DNA of 64,000 bases from Massiliimalia massiliensis (GCF_900155615.1 NZ_FUHT01000002.1:124001-188000), one strand, 5' to 3'; counted from the stretch's first letter, positions 17,894-27,447 are shown. The notes: generated by a model not told the origin, from the letters alone. Numbers and translations: made by a program.

Positions 17894-18298
17894 TTATTCT
17901 TCAACAGTTTCCTGTTTCTCAGGTTTTCCCGTTTTTTCCTTTTTAAATAATTCGCTGATCTTATCAATGACCTCCGGAACCATATTCACCACGTTGTTCG
18001 CAGTATTCTCGTCGTTGGTCATCTGGAGCAGCTTGACATTTCCCTGATAAACCACCAGAAAAGCCAGCGGCTGGATGGATACCCCTGCGCCGGACGCACC
18101 GCCAAAAATATCTTTCGGCTGTTTCGACGGGATATCAGATCCGCCGGAAGCAAATCCAAAGGACACTTTGGAAACAGGGATAATGATTGTCCCGTCCGGA
18201 GAGGTAATCGGCTCGCCGACGATGGTGTTGACATCTACCATTTCCCTGATTTTCTGCATTGTTGTGGACATCATGCCCTGAATCGGATGTTCACTCAT
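17894..18298 (-). CDS. ytfJ: GerW/YtfJ family sporulation protein
   Basis: 134 aa. Matches YtfJ/GerW: TIVGEPI near the N-terminus, then TIIPVSKVSFGFASGGSD, a glycine-rich stretch and VYQGNVKLLQ. In Bacillus subtilis GerW is a spore protein needed for germination with L-alanine. It follows the DUF2953 gene, the same neighbour as ytfI in Bacillus. Confidence 0.9.
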   Translation of the reverse strand: MSEHPIQGMMSTTMQKIREMVDVNTIVGEPITSPDGTIIIPVSKVSFGFASGGSDIPSKQPKDIFGGASGAGVSIQPLAFLVVYQGNVKLLQMTNDENTANNVVNMVPEVIDKISELFKKEKTGKPEKQETVEE

Positions 18299-18372
18299 AG
18301 TTTAACCATTCCTTTCTTTGCAAAACGTCTGCCTGTTCCGCACATTCAAGGGGCGGCACGCATTTCCAAAAG

Positions 18373-19080
18373 TCATCTCTCAGCTTCGGCGCTTTCCCTT
18401 CTCAGCCCATTCTCAGGCGTCTGTTCCTCTTTCGTATGGATGAATACATTTTTTATCATATTGATTAGCATTCCCAATCCGCCGGCAATTATCACGCCCA
18501 GCCGGACTTTCACTTTAAACCGGATATCCTGGGTAATATGCTCAGCGGTAAAATCCGGGCGAAGGGAAAAACGTTTGACTGTCACCTTGATCTGGCTTTT
18601 TAGCAAAGCCAGCGTATTGTTCACGGCAATGCCAATTCCCGCATAGGTCAGCGCGGTTTTATCCGCCGAATCAGTCCCAACACTCATATCAAAGCAAAGC
18701 CCCGTCAGACGGGTATGGCGCAGGACAAATTTAGAAGGCTCAAATATCGATTTAATAATATTCAAAATCAAAAATACGGTGTCGGAAAAGGCCTCCTCCT
18801 TCTTCGGATGTCCTTCCTTCGCCGGTGTTCTGCTGTTCTTCGCTTTCTTTTTTTTGCGTTTCTTTTTCTTTAAGGCCCTTTCTTCCTTCTTTTCCAGCCT
18901 CTCCGTCTCCTTGAGGGCCAGTTTTGCATCCCGCTCCGGGGATCTGATGTCAAAGCGCAGCCCAAAGGCGCCGGCCTTCATCCGGACCACATCGGTAATA
19001 CTGACGTACAGCGTCGCGCTGAAAGATAAAAGCACTGCGAAAACCAAAATGATGATTCCAATGATCAGCAAAGCTTTCAT
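18373..19080 (-). CDS. ytfI: DUF2953 (YtfI-like) membrane protein
   Basis: About 235 aa. An N-terminal membrane helix (LLIIGIIILVFAVLLSF), a very Lys/Glu-rich segment (about 55-95) and a C-terminal DUF2953 domain. No enzymatic motif. Conserved synteny with ytfJ supports a sporulation role. The ATG at 19080 gives the family N-terminus, MKALLIIG; ATG at 19092 and TTG at 19104 also open the frame. Confidence 0.78.
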   Translation of the reverse strand: MKALLIIGIIILVFAVLLSFSATLYVSITDVVRMKAGAFGLRFDIRSPERDAKLALKETERLEKKEERALKKKKRKKKKAKNSRTPAKEGHPKKEEAFSDTVFLILNIIKSIFEPSKFVLRHTRLTGLCFDMSVGTDSADKTALTYAGIGIAVNNTLALLKSQIKVTVKRFSLRPDFTAEHITQDIRFKVKVRLGVIIAGGLGMLINMIKNVFIHTKEEQTPENGLRRESAEAER

Positions 19081-19118
19081 CTCTTCGATCATTCCTTTCT
19101 TCAATCAGTATACCGTTC

Positions 19119-19688
19119 TTATTCTTCCACAGGTTCCTCCTGCGAGGCCACTACCTCTTCCAGATGGATCTGCCCGCTTTCATCCGGGAGCGGCGGCAGC
19201 TCCTGCAAAGAGGAAAGCTGGAAACTGCGCAGGAAATTCGCGGTAGTCTGATAGGTGATCGGCCTGCCCGGCACATCCAGACGCCCGGCTTCCTCCACCA
19301 GCCCTTTTTCCACCAGGTTATTGACGGTCTGGGAGCTGTCCACTCCCCGAACCTGCTCAACGAAGCTCTTGGTGACCGGTTCATTATAGGCGATAATTGC
19401 AAGCGTTTCCATAGCCGCCTGCGAAAGCGGCGTGTTCCGTTTGATTTCCAGCGCCCGCTTTATGTACGATTCATATTCCTTTTTTGAACAGAGCTGATAG
19501 CTTGTCCCTAATTTGACTACCTGTACCCCTCGGTCGGAGGACTTGTATTCCGCCATGAAATCAGGCATCAGACCGGATAAGGTCGGCCGGTCAATTTCAG
19601 TGGCTTCAGACAGTCGCTCCAGGGAAACAGGCTCCCCGCTTGCAAAAAGCACAGCCTCGATCATTCCGTAATACTTTTTATATTCCAT
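19119..19688 (-). CDS. scpB: Segregation and condensation protein B
   Basis: 189 aa. Two winged-helix domains with the conserved LSQAAMETLAIIAYNEPVT block and RGVDSSQTV. ScpB dimerises and, with ScpA, binds SMC to form bacterial condensin for chromosome segregation. Directly downstream of scpA. Confidence 0.93.
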   Translation of the reverse strand: MEYKKYYGMIEAVLFASGEPVSLERLSEATEIDRPTLSGLMPDFMAEYKSSDRGVQVVKLGTSYQLCSKKEYESYIKRALEIKRNTPLSQAAMETLAIIAYNEPVTKSFVEQVRGVDSSQTVNNLVEKGLVEEAGRLDVPGRPITYQTTANFLRSFQLSSLQELPPLPDESGQIHLEEVVASQEEPVEE

Positions 19689-19706
19689 CTTGATGTAATC
19701 TGCTCC

Positions 19707-20447
19707 TTATCGATAGTCAGCTTCATTGAAGTCCTCTGCCGCCACGCCGGCATTGCGGTTAAAATAGACATAGGTGTTGTCATCATCTACCGTAATCCGC
19801 TTCGACTTCATCAGTTCCAGGATCGCCAGAAAGGTAGCGACTATCTCGCTGCGATCCTCGCTGGGGGTAAAGAAATCTCGGTAACGCGCCTTCCCGCTCT
19901 CATACAGCCGGTTTAGGACAAAGACAATCCGGCTGGTGACTGACACCATCCGTTTGGATACAATACCGGAAAAAGCGGTTTTTGGGGGCGGCAGATTCCT
20001 CTTGGCTTTGCCGACCGCAACCTGATATGCCTTTAAAAGCTCCTCGGGCTCATGGATCCTGTGATAGGTTTTATCCGCTTCCAGCCTTTGCGGCTCACGT
20101 ATAAAGATATTATGGCCTTCAAACTGGCTTTTTAGTCGCGTTGCCACCTCTTTGCAGAGCTGGTATTCCAGCAGCTGTCCCTGAAGCTCTTTTTTCAGAT
20201 CCTCCGCCTCTTCGTGTTTCGGAAGCAGAGAGACTGTCTTGATATAGACCAGATGCGCCGCCATGGCAAGAAAATCACTGGTTACTTCCAGGTCAGCCAT
20301 CTTCATCTGTTCAATATAATGTAAATACTGCTCCAGAAGCTCGGCAATCGGAATATCATAAATATTCAGTTTGTGTTTTGAAATCAGATGCAGCAGAAGG
20401 TCCATCGGCCCTTCAAACACCTCAAGCTTAAATTCCAGTTGTTCCAT
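19707..20447 (-). CDS. scpA: Segregation and condensation protein A
   Basis: 246 aa kleisin. N-terminal SMC-neck-binding part with FEGPMDLLLHLI and YDIPIAELLEQY; C-terminal winged helix (about 165-240). It bridges the SMC heads in condensin. Between the site-2 protease and scpB with short gaps (20 and 18 bp), so co-transcribed. Confidence 0.94.
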   Translation of the reverse strand: MEQLEFKLEVFEGPMDLLLHLISKHKLNIYDIPIAELLEQYLHYIEQMKMADLEVTSDFLAMAAHLVYIKTVSLLPKHEEAEDLKKELQGQLLEYQLCKEVATRLKSQFEGHNIFIREPQRLEADKTYHRIHEPEELLKAYQVAVGKAKRNLPPPKTAFSGIVSKRMVSVTSRIVFVLNRLYESGKARYRDFFTPSEDRSEIVATFLAILELMKSKRITVDDDNTYVYFNRNAGVAAEDFNEADYR

Positions 20448-20467
20448 CCGGTTTTTGTTTCCTTTTC

Positions 20468-21139
20468 TTATGTTGCAATCACTCTGGCCAGCAAATCCAT
20501 AAAGCCTGTCAGGAAATCCAGCCCATTATAGACCAGGTCTGCCAGGAGGTTCAGCGGTCTGCTCAAAACCCCGGTTGACAGCAGGATAAACAGCCCAAAT
20601 ATCAAAAACATCTGGTACCTGCCCTCCCAGGCCATCAGCCTGTAGTTCGTCCGGTCACTCAGAAAGAAAGCCAGCACCTTAGAGCCATCTAACGGCGGGA
20701 TGGGAATCATATTAAAGATTGCCAGTCCGATATTGGTGGTAATCATAACGGAGACAATCATCCTAACCACCATAAAGGCCGTTTCATTCATAGGGATAAA
20801 ATAAAGCGCGCCCTTCCCAACCAGCAGCAGTACAAACGCAAACAGCAAATTGGACATCGGCCCGGCCAGGGCGGAAAGCGCCATCCCGGATTTCCGGTTT
20901 TTGAAATAGGCCGGGTTGATCGGCACCGGTTTTGCAAAGCCAAATCCTGTCAGCAGGAGCATCATCGTCCCGAACAGGTCAAAATGCTTAAACGGGTTTA
21001 AGGTCAGCCTGCCCATGTTTTTCGCGGTTGGATCGCCCAGCTTATAGGCGATAAAGCCATGCGCGCATTCATGCAGCGGCAGTGCGGTCAGCACCACCAG
21101 GATACGGATTGCAACAGTAATCCCATATTCTCTCGACAT
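20468..21139 (-). CDS. Site-2 protease family intramembrane zinc metalloprotease (M50)
   Basis: About 223 aa with five to six membrane segments. The zinc motif HECAH lies in helix 1 and the second active-site motif is in IPPLDGSK. Proteins of this short class cut membrane-embedded substrates, often anti-sigma factors. First gene of the scpA-scpB cluster. ATG at 21139 gives MSREYGITV; an upstream GTG/ATG frame extension lacks family similarity. Confidence 0.88.
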   Translation of the reverse strand: MSREYGITVAIRILVVLTALPLHECAHGFIAYKLGDPTAKNMGRLTLNPFKHFDLFGTMMLLLTGFGFAKPVPINPAYFKNRKSGMALSALAGPMSNLLFAFVLLLVGKGALYFIPMNETAFMVVRMIVSVMITTNIGLAIFNMIPIPPLDGSKVLAFFLSDRTNYRLMAWEGRYQMFLIFGLFILLSTGVLSRPLNLLADLVYNGLDFLTGFMDLLARVIAT

Positions 21140-21306
21140 TGATTCAATCCTATTCTTTCTTCTATCACTTTTTACTCCAGAGAATGTGCCCGGCAAGCAT
21201 TTTCTCTGTGATTAACATTATATCGATAATCTGGTAAAAATACAAGGGCGCAATCTTTAAATTTTTGAGAAAGAGGGAAAAAAAAGAGTTTTTTTCAATA
21301 AAAGGC

Positions 21307-21335
21307 TTGATTTTGTCCGCGATATCTGTTAAAAT
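21307..21335 (+). promoter_or_regulatory. Promoter of rpmB
   Basis: TTGATT (21307-21312), a 17-bp spacer and TAAAAT (21330-21335), 45 bases ahead of the start codon. Confidence 0.7.
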
Positions 21336-21380
21336 AACAACGTTAGTCAATCCAAAGTAAGTCGAGGGAGGTGCAGATTT

Positions 21381-21569
21381 ATGGCAAAATGTGATATCTG
21401 CGGTAAAGGCGTTACTTTCGGTATTAAAGTTTCTCACTCTCACAGACGTTCCAACAGAGCTTGGAAGCCAAACGTAAAAAGAGTGAAAGCAATCGTGGAC
21501 GGTAAACCATGCCGCGTGTATGCTTGCACCCGTTGCTTGCGTTCAAATAAAGTGACCCGTGCTGATTAG
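21381..21569 (+). CDS. rpmB: 50S ribosomal protein L28 (zinc-ribbon form)
   Basis: 62 aa, normal length. Contains CDIC and CTRC, the two CxxC pairs of the zinc-binding version, and the L28 signature SHSHRRSNRAWKPN. Strong SD GGGAGGTG. Single gene with own promoter and terminator, divergent from the scp cluster. Confidence 0.97.
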   Translation: MAKCDICGKGVTFGIKVSHSHRRSNRAWKPNVKRVKAIVDGKPCRVYACTRCLRSNKVTRAD

Positions 21570-21590
21570 TGCCGAATGACATGCAAATAA

Positions 21591-21631
21591 AAAAAGCTGG
21601 CTTCTTATTTTTAAGCAGTCAGCCTTTTTTT
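21591..21631 (+). terminator. Terminator after rpmB
   Basis: AAAAAAGCTGGCT and AGTCAGCCTTTTTT form an imperfect stem followed by a long T run. Confidence 0.65.
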
Positions 21632-21671
21632 ATTTCATCTATTTCGGAAACAGAGAAAGGATTTGTCCAAA

Positions 21672-22265
21672 ATGAAAAAAATTCAATGGAAGGGCGGGGC
21701 GCTGCTGGCACCGGTTCCGCCCGCGATGGTAACCTGCGGCAGCATGGAGCAGCCGAATGTCCTCACCATCGCCTGGACTGGCATTATCAATACAATCCCG
21801 CCTAAAACCTATATTTCTGTCCGCCCGTCCCGTTTTTCCTATCCGATGATAAAGGAAAGCGGAGAGTTTGTCATCAACCTGACTACTGCCTCCATGATCC
21901 GCGCCGCTGATTTCTGCGGCGTCCGTTCCGGGAGGGAGCTCGATAAGTTCGAGGCCTGCGGGCTGGAAATTGAGGAAGGCTTTACTGTATCGGCTCCTGT
22001 CCTGTCGCAGAGCCCGGTCAGCTTGGAGTGCAGGGTAACAGAGATTATCCCGCTCGGCTCCCATGATATGTTCCTGGCTGATATCACCGCAGTCGACGTT
22101 GACCCGCAGTATCTTGACGAACAGGGCAAGCTCTGTCTGTCCCGGTCCCATCTGGCCGCGTTCGCGCATGGAGAGTACTTTGAGCTGGGGAAAAAAATCG
22201 GCAGTTTTGGTTTTTCTGTCAGAAAGAAAAGAAAGAAACATCCCGGCGGAAAGAAAAGAAAATAG
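21672..22265 (+). CDS. Flavin reductase-like FMN-binding protein
   Basis: About 197 aa. Split-barrel flavin reductase fold: NVLTIAWTGIINTIPP near the N-terminus and RPSRFSYPMIKES, then FVINLTT; these contact FMN in the family. A Lys-rich tail ends the protein. Members reduce flavins with NAD(P)H or bind FMN in unknown redox roles. Electron partner unknown. ATG at 21672 has AGAAAGGA upstream; a TTG three codons earlier is too close. Confidence 0.85.
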   Translation: MKKIQWKGGALLAPVPPAMVTCGSMEQPNVLTIAWTGIINTIPPKTYISVRPSRFSYPMIKESGEFVINLTTASMIRAADFCGVRSGRELDKFEACGLEIEEGFTVSAPVLSQSPVSLECRVTEIIPLGSHDMFLADITAVDVDPQYLDEQGKLCLSRSHLAAFAHGEYFELGKKIGSFGFSVRKKRKKHPGGKKRK

Positions 22266-22277
22266 CTCCCGGCTGTT

Positions 22278-22313
22278 AAAAGGAGGATGCTGCAGAAGCA
22301 GCATCCTCCTTTT
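22278..22313. terminator. Bidirectional terminator
   Basis: A 16-bp perfect stem (22278-22293 with 22298-22313), loop AGAA, T run on the plus side, between two convergent genes. Confidence 0.85.
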
Positions 22314-22345
22314 TATTTCATGAAGCATTGATTCCCGGCAGGGAT

Positions 22346-22891
22346 TTATTCATCATCCAACTGTTTTCCCAGAAAAATGGCAGCCGTCTCGGCCAGCCGT
22401 TCCAATAATTCTGTGCTTACTACATGCTTCCCGTCTGACAGAAACAAAACAGCCCCGCATACGTCACTGTTAGCAATAATCGGATAGCATACCACCGTGT
22501 ACCGGTCGATCCCCTCTACGGCAAGAATCTTATCAGAAGTATCCCCGCGGTAGCTGATCACCCGTCTGGCATTCATGCTGTCCTCAATCATCGGAGAAAT
22601 CCTGCGTTCCAAAAGCTCCTTTTTGGGCATTCCGGAAACAGCGATGACATGATCCTTATCACAGATCACAGCCGGAAGTCCGCCGGTTTTATGCAGCACA
22701 TCCGTAAACTGAAGCGCGCACTGGCCCATCTCTTCCACCGGAGAGTATTTTTTAAAGATCACTTCCCCTTCTCCAGTTGTGTAGATTTCCAGCGGCGTGC
22801 CTTCCCGAATCCGCATTGTCCTTCTGATTTCCTTTGGAATAACCACCCTGCCGAGATCATCAATCCTTCTTACAATTCCCGTTGCTTTCAT
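22346..22891 (-). CDS. spoVT: Stage V sporulation protein T (AbrB family regulator)
   Basis: 181 aa, the usual SpoVT length. The AbrB-type swapped-hairpin DNA-binding domain (MKATGIVRRIDDLGRVVIPK) is followed by a GAF-like domain (about 55-178). SpoVT tunes sigma-G-dependent genes in the forespore. ATG at 22891 has AAGGAG at normal distance; an ATG at 22912 adds seven residues not in the family. Confidence 0.93.
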   Translation of the reverse strand: MKATGIVRRIDDLGRVVIPKEIRRTMRIREGTPLEIYTTGEGEVIFKKYSPVEEMGQCALQFTDVLHKTGGLPAVICDKDHVIAVSGMPKKELLERRISPMIEDSMNARRVISYRGDTSDKILAVEGIDRYTVVCYPIIANSDVCGAVLFLSDGKHVVSTELLERLAETAAIFLGKQLDDE

Positions 22892-22994
22892 ATATAAAAT
22901 CTCCTTGTACAATAAAATGATTTGCCTTGTTATTATTTGTTAGAACTGGAGATTTATACAAGCACAAACTTGGAATTATCCGCTCTTTTCAGAC

Positions 22995-23050
22995 AAAAAA
23001 CAAAGCGCAATTAAGGTGACATTTGTTCACCCTTTTGCGCTTTGTTTTTT
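22995..23050 (-). terminator. Terminator of the DUF975/PF06541 membrane protein gene
   Basis: Long stem, AAAAAACAAAGCGCAA with TTGCGCTTTGTTTTTT and a second inner pairing (AAGGTGA with TCACCCTT). A T run follows on both strands. Confidence 0.8.
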
Positions 23051-23052
23051 TA

Positions 23053-24660
23053 TTATTTCTGTGGTTTTGGCAGCCGTTCCTGTTTAACAACCGGAGGCCG
23101 CGTCGGATAATCTGAAATTCCTTTCCCAGTATTCGGGTGAAGATAAGATAGGCCGAGGTCGCCCGCAAAAAACACCAGCAGAATCACACAAACCAGAGTC
23201 TGCACCCTCTTCGGGATTTTCTGGTAGAACTCATCCAGCATAGGGGCCAGGACATAGATAAACGCACAGCCGCCCAAGCCGAATACGATCAGTCCCTCCA
23301 AGCAAATCCGACCGTTAAGGTTAAATAAAAAGCCGGAATAATCCCACCAGCGCGTCCCTGTCATCAACTCCAGCACAAAGCTGGTCAGGTATTCCATTAC
23401 GCCGCAGATCACTACTGTCAGGAAAAATGTCAGAATAGGCTTTTCCCGAATCTTTTTCAGGATAATTAGAACAGCAGCTCCTCCGGCTCCGTAGATCGGA
23501 AGCCACGGGCCATGCAGAACCCCACGGTTAACCAAGCCAAGCCCGTTTACCAGGTTCAGCAGCACCTCCCATACCCAGCCGAGTATCGAAAAGGTAAAGA
23601 ACAGCAGGATCAAGGAGCGCAGCGTATAATGGCGCATATAATCGATCCTGAGCCACTGCCTTCTCGCATATTCCGGAATGGGGAATAGGTTCATCGGGTA
23701 TTCATCCAAGGGCTGGCCGTTCGGCAAATCTGGCTGTCGGATCAGGTAGGGGTCGTTCAAGCATTCATAGTACTCATATTTCTGCTCAACCGCCTGCTGC
23801 CGGAGGGTAAGGTAAAGCTGCGCCGTCGTCGCTGTTTTATAGGCGTTCATATAAAAAATCTTCAGCAGGCCGAAGGTGATCAGGTTCAACACCCACCATC
23901 CAAGAAAAGAGGCGTCCAGCAGAAAGGTACGCCACTTGTTTCCATGCATCATCCGTTTCGACAGGGCAAAGGCCTCCTTGCGTCCAATAGCAGGATTCTC
24001 CGCCAAAATATACGGAATCATCCGGTAGGAATAGCGCTTGATAATTCCCCCGACCAGGGTTAAATCCCACAGAAGGGTAAAAAGCGTTTTAAAAAGCATC
24101 ACCTTGTCAACATTCCAGATTTTCCTGATCCGAATCAGGAAAAGAAGCCGTTGGATCGGTGTTTTGGGATAGGTATTCGCTTCCAGGAAAAACCGGCATT
24201 CACTCACAATCAGCATATTTTCGACAAACAGAGAATACAATACCAGCAGCATCGCACCAATCATGATGATCACGCTGGCCATGATCCGGTCATGAAACAG
24301 TACCTGGTTAAGCGAATTTAAAATCCCAAACAGGATAGAACCCGACTGTGTAGTGCTGTTAAAAATGGCTGCCAGCACACCTTCTGTGCCGTAACGGTGC
24401 TCCTGCTCCTTCTGCTGATCTACGCCAATCCCGGTTAAAAATTCATTGACAATTTCCGAATTGGAAATCCCTTCGCTGGAATTCATCAAGATATTTGCAC
24501 TGTGAATCTCCCGGGCAGAATCATAGCTGAACAATACATTTAACGTATCGCTGTAAACTCCTGTCAGGATGGCCATAATGAAACATACCGCGACAAGCCG
24601 CCAATATTGGGCTTTCAGCAACTGTCTCGCCCGTTGCTTCAGGCCAGACCTCTTCCACAT
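23053..24660 (-). CDS. Two-part polytopic membrane protein (DUF975 plus PF06541-type)
   Basis: About 535 aa. The N-terminal half (1-290) resembles DUF975 membrane proteins. The C-terminal half (about 345-525) has GWVWEVLLN, VNRGVLHGPWLPIYG and a run of hydrophobic segments typical of the 'putative ABC-transporter type IV' family (PF06541). No ATPase is linked. Function unknown. ATG at 24660 lies nine bases past GGAGG; the ATG at 24669 directly abuts it. Confidence 0.75.
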   Translation of the reverse strand: MWKRSGLKQRARQLLKAQYWRLVAVCFIMAILTGVYSDTLNVLFSYDSAREIHSANILMNSSEGISNSEIVNEFLTGIGVDQQKEQEHRYGTEGVLAAIFNSTTQSGSILFGILNSLNQVLFHDRIMASVIIMIGAMLLVLYSLFVENMLIVSECRFFLEANTYPKTPIQRLLFLIRIRKIWNVDKVMLFKTLFTLLWDLTLVGGIIKRYSYRMIPYILAENPAIGRKEAFALSKRMMHGNKWRTFLLDASFLGWWVLNLITFGLLKIFYMNAYKTATTAQLYLTLRQQAVEQKYEYYECLNDPYLIRQPDLPNGQPLDEYPMNLFPIPEYARRQWLRIDYMRHYTLRSLILLFFTFSILGWVWEVLLNLVNGLGLVNRGVLHGPWLPIYGAGGAAVLIILKKIREKPILTFFLTVVICGVMEYLTSFVLELMTGTRWWDYSGFLFNLNGRICLEGLIVFGLGGCAFIYVLAPMLDEFYQKIPKRVQTLVCVILLVFFAGDLGLSYLHPNTGKGISDYPTRPPVVKQERLPKPQK

Positions 24661-24744
24661 AAATGTCATCCTCCACTCTTTTCATTAACAGTTTCATTCT
24701 ATCACATATCTATGTACCCTTTCAACTACATTAGACCGAAATTG

Positions 24745-25683
24745 CTAAAACAGCTTCTTTTTCTTGAAAATCCATAGGCAGATCAGCACTACAAGAATAC
24801 TGACGATAATAATTGCTAAATAACCATATTTCCAGCCAAACTCCGGCATACTTTTAAAATTCATCCCATACCAGCCTACAATTAATGTGAGCGGCATAAA
24901 AACGGTTGCCACGACAGTCAAAAGCTTCATGCTGCGGTTCAGGCCATAGTCCAGCGCCGACTGATAGGATTCCCGGACATGCACCAAACTTTCACAGAGG
25001 GACTGGGTATGGCTGCTCAGCCGCTGCGCCTTATTGATCATCACCTGCAAATAACGAAAATTTTCATCCTCAAACAGATCGTTTTCATCTTCACAGAGAG
25101 CTTCTCCCAACGCGGTCAATTCCTCATAGTAATCCTTCCGGATAGTAAGACCGCGTTTCATCTGAAAAATTTTCTGGTTTATTTCCGGGCTGAGTATTTC
25201 CTTCATTATCTTTTTCTCAAGGTCAAGAATCTGTTCTTCACAGCTCGCAAGAACTTCGGTACTCCCCTGCATGAGATGCATCAGCACGCCGCCAACCATA
25301 CGTTCAATACTAAAACGCTTTCCTATCGTCTCTGCCAGCCGAGAAAAAGCCGCTTGTGAAACTCCCGGCTCCCGATCCAGATTGACAACTAAAAACAGAT
25401 TCCTGCGAAAAAAAAGCGCGGCCCGTTTCCGGGGATTGCGGACATGGCGAACATCCAATAGATGGACAATGCCATAGCTGTAGGAATCATACACCTCCAG
25501 GCTGCTGTGAAAACGGCTGTCTGGCAACCGGCAGACGGCCAGGCATTCTCCCGGAAAGCCAAGCGCGTCAAAATTTTCTTCAAATTCCTCCAGGGAAAGG
25601 CAGCCCGCTGTTTCAGCGGCCGGATCCCACTGCCCTATTTCATCAGCCCGTTCCAATTGCCCTGCTTTCTTCTGGTAAAACAT
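24745..25683 (-). CDS. corA: CorA-family divalent metal (Mg2+) transporter
   Basis: About 312 aa, the usual length. A large cytoplasmic domain with long helices is followed by two C-terminal membrane helices joined by the signature GMN (WYGMNFKSMPE). The protein ends with a basic tail (FKKKKLF). CorA forms a pentamer that carries Mg2+ or Co2+. ATG at 25683 follows AGAAGGA. Starts at 25734 and 25761 would add residues unlike the family. Confidence 0.88.
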   Translation of the reverse strand: MFYQKKAGQLERADEIGQWDPAAETAGCLSLEEFEENFDALGFPGECLAVCRLPDSRFHSSLEVYDSYSYGIVHLLDVRHVRNPRKRAALFFRRNLFLVVNLDREPGVSQAAFSRLAETIGKRFSIERMVGGVLMHLMQGSTEVLASCEEQILDLEKKIMKEILSPEINQKIFQMKRGLTIRKDYYEELTALGEALCEDENDLFEDENFRYLQVMINKAQRLSSHTQSLCESLVHVRESYQSALDYGLNRSMKLLTVVATVFMPLTLIVGWYGMNFKSMPEFGWKYGYLAIIIVSILVVLICLWIFKKKKLF

Positions 25684-25791
25684 AATCCTTCTCTCCCCTA
25701 ATAAACGGCCTTGCAATACTTCTATTTTTTTCATTATACCCGTCTTACGGTCTGGATTCAACCCGTCGGCAAACTGTAAAAAGACGCATAA

Positions 25792-25826
25792 AAGCCAGAA
25801 ACCGGTCTTTAACCGGTTTCTGGCTT
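25792..25826 (-). terminator. Terminator of htrA
   Basis: A 15-bp perfect stem (25792-25806 with 25812-25826), loop CTTTA, followed on the minus strand by TTTTATG. Confidence 0.75.
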
Positions 25827-25854
25827 GAGAAAAACATATGAAAAAACATCAAGT

Positions 25855-27123
25855 TTAGGATTGGCTGCTGTCTTCGGGCGTGTACTCAGTAAAGGTTACA
25901 GTGACAGTTACCTCTTTATTATCCCGCTGCACAGTAATATTCATCTGATCACCCACTGAATAGTCATTCATCAAGGATTTGATTTCGCTGGAAGAAGTAA
26001 TCTCTGTTCCATCAATCGATTTCACCAAATCGCCGGTTAACAGACCCGCTTTGTCCGCATCTGAACCGTCGTTTACCTGATAGACATAGGTTCCCAGATC
26101 ATTGACACGATAGCGCATCGCGGTTTCCTGATCCTGGATATCCAGGAAGGACACGCCCAATTTAATCCGTCCGGTAACGTACCCGTTTTCAATCAAATCT
26201 TCAATAACCGGTTTTGCCGTATTAACCGGAATTGCAAAGCCCAGACCTTCAATACCTGAAGCCGAGGTTTTTGCGTTGACAATTCCGATCAGCTCCCCTT
26301 TCCCATTAAAGAGTCCTCCGCCGGAGTTGCCCGGATTGATTGCGGCACTGGTCTGCAGCAAGGTCATAGTCTGGTTTTCAATAGTGATTTCACGGTCCAG
26401 GGCGCTGATGATGCCCTCTGTCACCGTACCGCCAAGCTCTCCAAGCGGGTTGCCGATTGCGACGGCAAGGTCACCGACTGCGAGCTGGTCGGAATCTCCA
26501 AGCGTAACCGCCTGAAGATCTTTTTCATCGATCTTGATGACTGCAAGATCGGTGGTTTCATCCGTACCGACCAGTGTCGCGGAATAGCTTTCCCCGTTTT
26601 TCAGCCGGACAGTAATCTTGCTCGCCCCATCTATCACATGGTTGTTGGTTACAATGTATCCGTCTGATGTGACAATCACGCCGCTTCCGGCACCGGAAGC
26701 CGTGTACTGCTGCATAAACTGGTTTGTCTGTGCCACCTCGGTGGTAATCTCAACCACACTGTTTTCTGTTGCCGCAGCGATATCTGAAACGCTCGTCCCA
26801 TCTCCGGCATTCTCTTTATCAGAGGTGTTTACAACCGACTGTTTTAAAACGGACGGTGTCGAAGTGCTGTTCCCGGAAAGCTGCTGCGCCAACAAGCTCC
26901 CTCCAAAGCCGCAGCCTGTTGCAACAATCATTCCCGCCAGGATAATTGCTATCATTTTAGCTGCCCTTTTCGGCTTTTTGGCGGCCGCCGGCTGGCTGGT
27001 ATTGCCTGTTGTATAAATCGGCTGGCTTGGAGGATTCCAAGGATTTACAGGCTGCTGATTCTGTTGATTAAAAACCTCGTATTCCTGATTGATTCCATTT
27101 TTCCCATCATACTGCTGATACAT
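25855..27123 (-). CDS. htrA: HtrA/DegP-like serine protease with PDZ domain
   Basis: About 422 aa. A Gln/Asn-rich cytoplasmic N-terminus, a membrane anchor (about 58-80), a trypsin-like domain with His in VTNNHVIDG, Asp in TTDLAVIKID and Ser in NPGNSGGGLF, then one PDZ domain (about 320-415). It degrades or refolds damaged exported proteins at the outer face of the membrane. ATG at 27123 has SD AAAGGAGAG; the frame remains open 68 codons further up, without family similarity. Confidence 0.93.
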   Translation of the reverse strand: MYQQYDGKNGINQEYEVFNQQNQQPVNPWNPPSQPIYTTGNTSQPAAAKKPKRAAKMIAIILAGMIVATGCGFGGSLLAQQLSGNSTSTPSVLKQSVVNTSDKENAGDGTSVSDIAAATENSVVEITTEVAQTNQFMQQYTASGAGSGVIVTSDGYIVTNNHVIDGASKITVRLKNGESYSATLVGTDETTDLAVIKIDEKDLQAVTLGDSDQLAVGDLAVAIGNPLGELGGTVTEGIISALDREITIENQTMTLLQTSAAINPGNSGGGLFNGKGELIGIVNAKTSASGIEGLGFAIPVNTAKPVIEDLIENGYVTGRIKLGVSFLDIQDQETAMRYRVNDLGTYVYQVNDGSDADKAGLLTGDLVKSIDGTEITSSSEIKSLMNDYSVGDQMNITVQRDNKEVTVTVTFTEYTPEDSSQS

Positions 27124-27329
27124 AATTCTCTCTCCTTTATTCAGCGGTTTAGTTTTCCCTGAGTACCGCCGCTGATACGGCTGCTCAAACACTTTCTTTT
27201 TGACTACGGTTATATCATACACAACCACAGTGACAGGATTTTGATAAACCAATAAACAGTCCTTGAATAATTGTGAAACCTTTGTGAAAGCAATCATTTT
27301 AAAATTGTTATGCAAATTTTGAAACAACG

Positions 27330-27338
27330 TGTTATAAT
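27330..27338 (+). promoter_or_regulatory. Extended -10 promoter for the cytidylate kinase-like gene
   Basis: TGTTATAAT (TGn plus TATAAT) at 27330-27338 with no clear -35 at the right distance; about 110 bases of leader follow. Confidence 0.5.
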
Positions 27339-27447
27339 AAATATATCATAAATTATCTGGCCCAATAAACGGCTTTTGTCAGAACCTGTTTTTATGATTC
27401 CCTGAATCAGGTCTAATATAGTAATCAATGTCAAAGGAGGCATTCAT

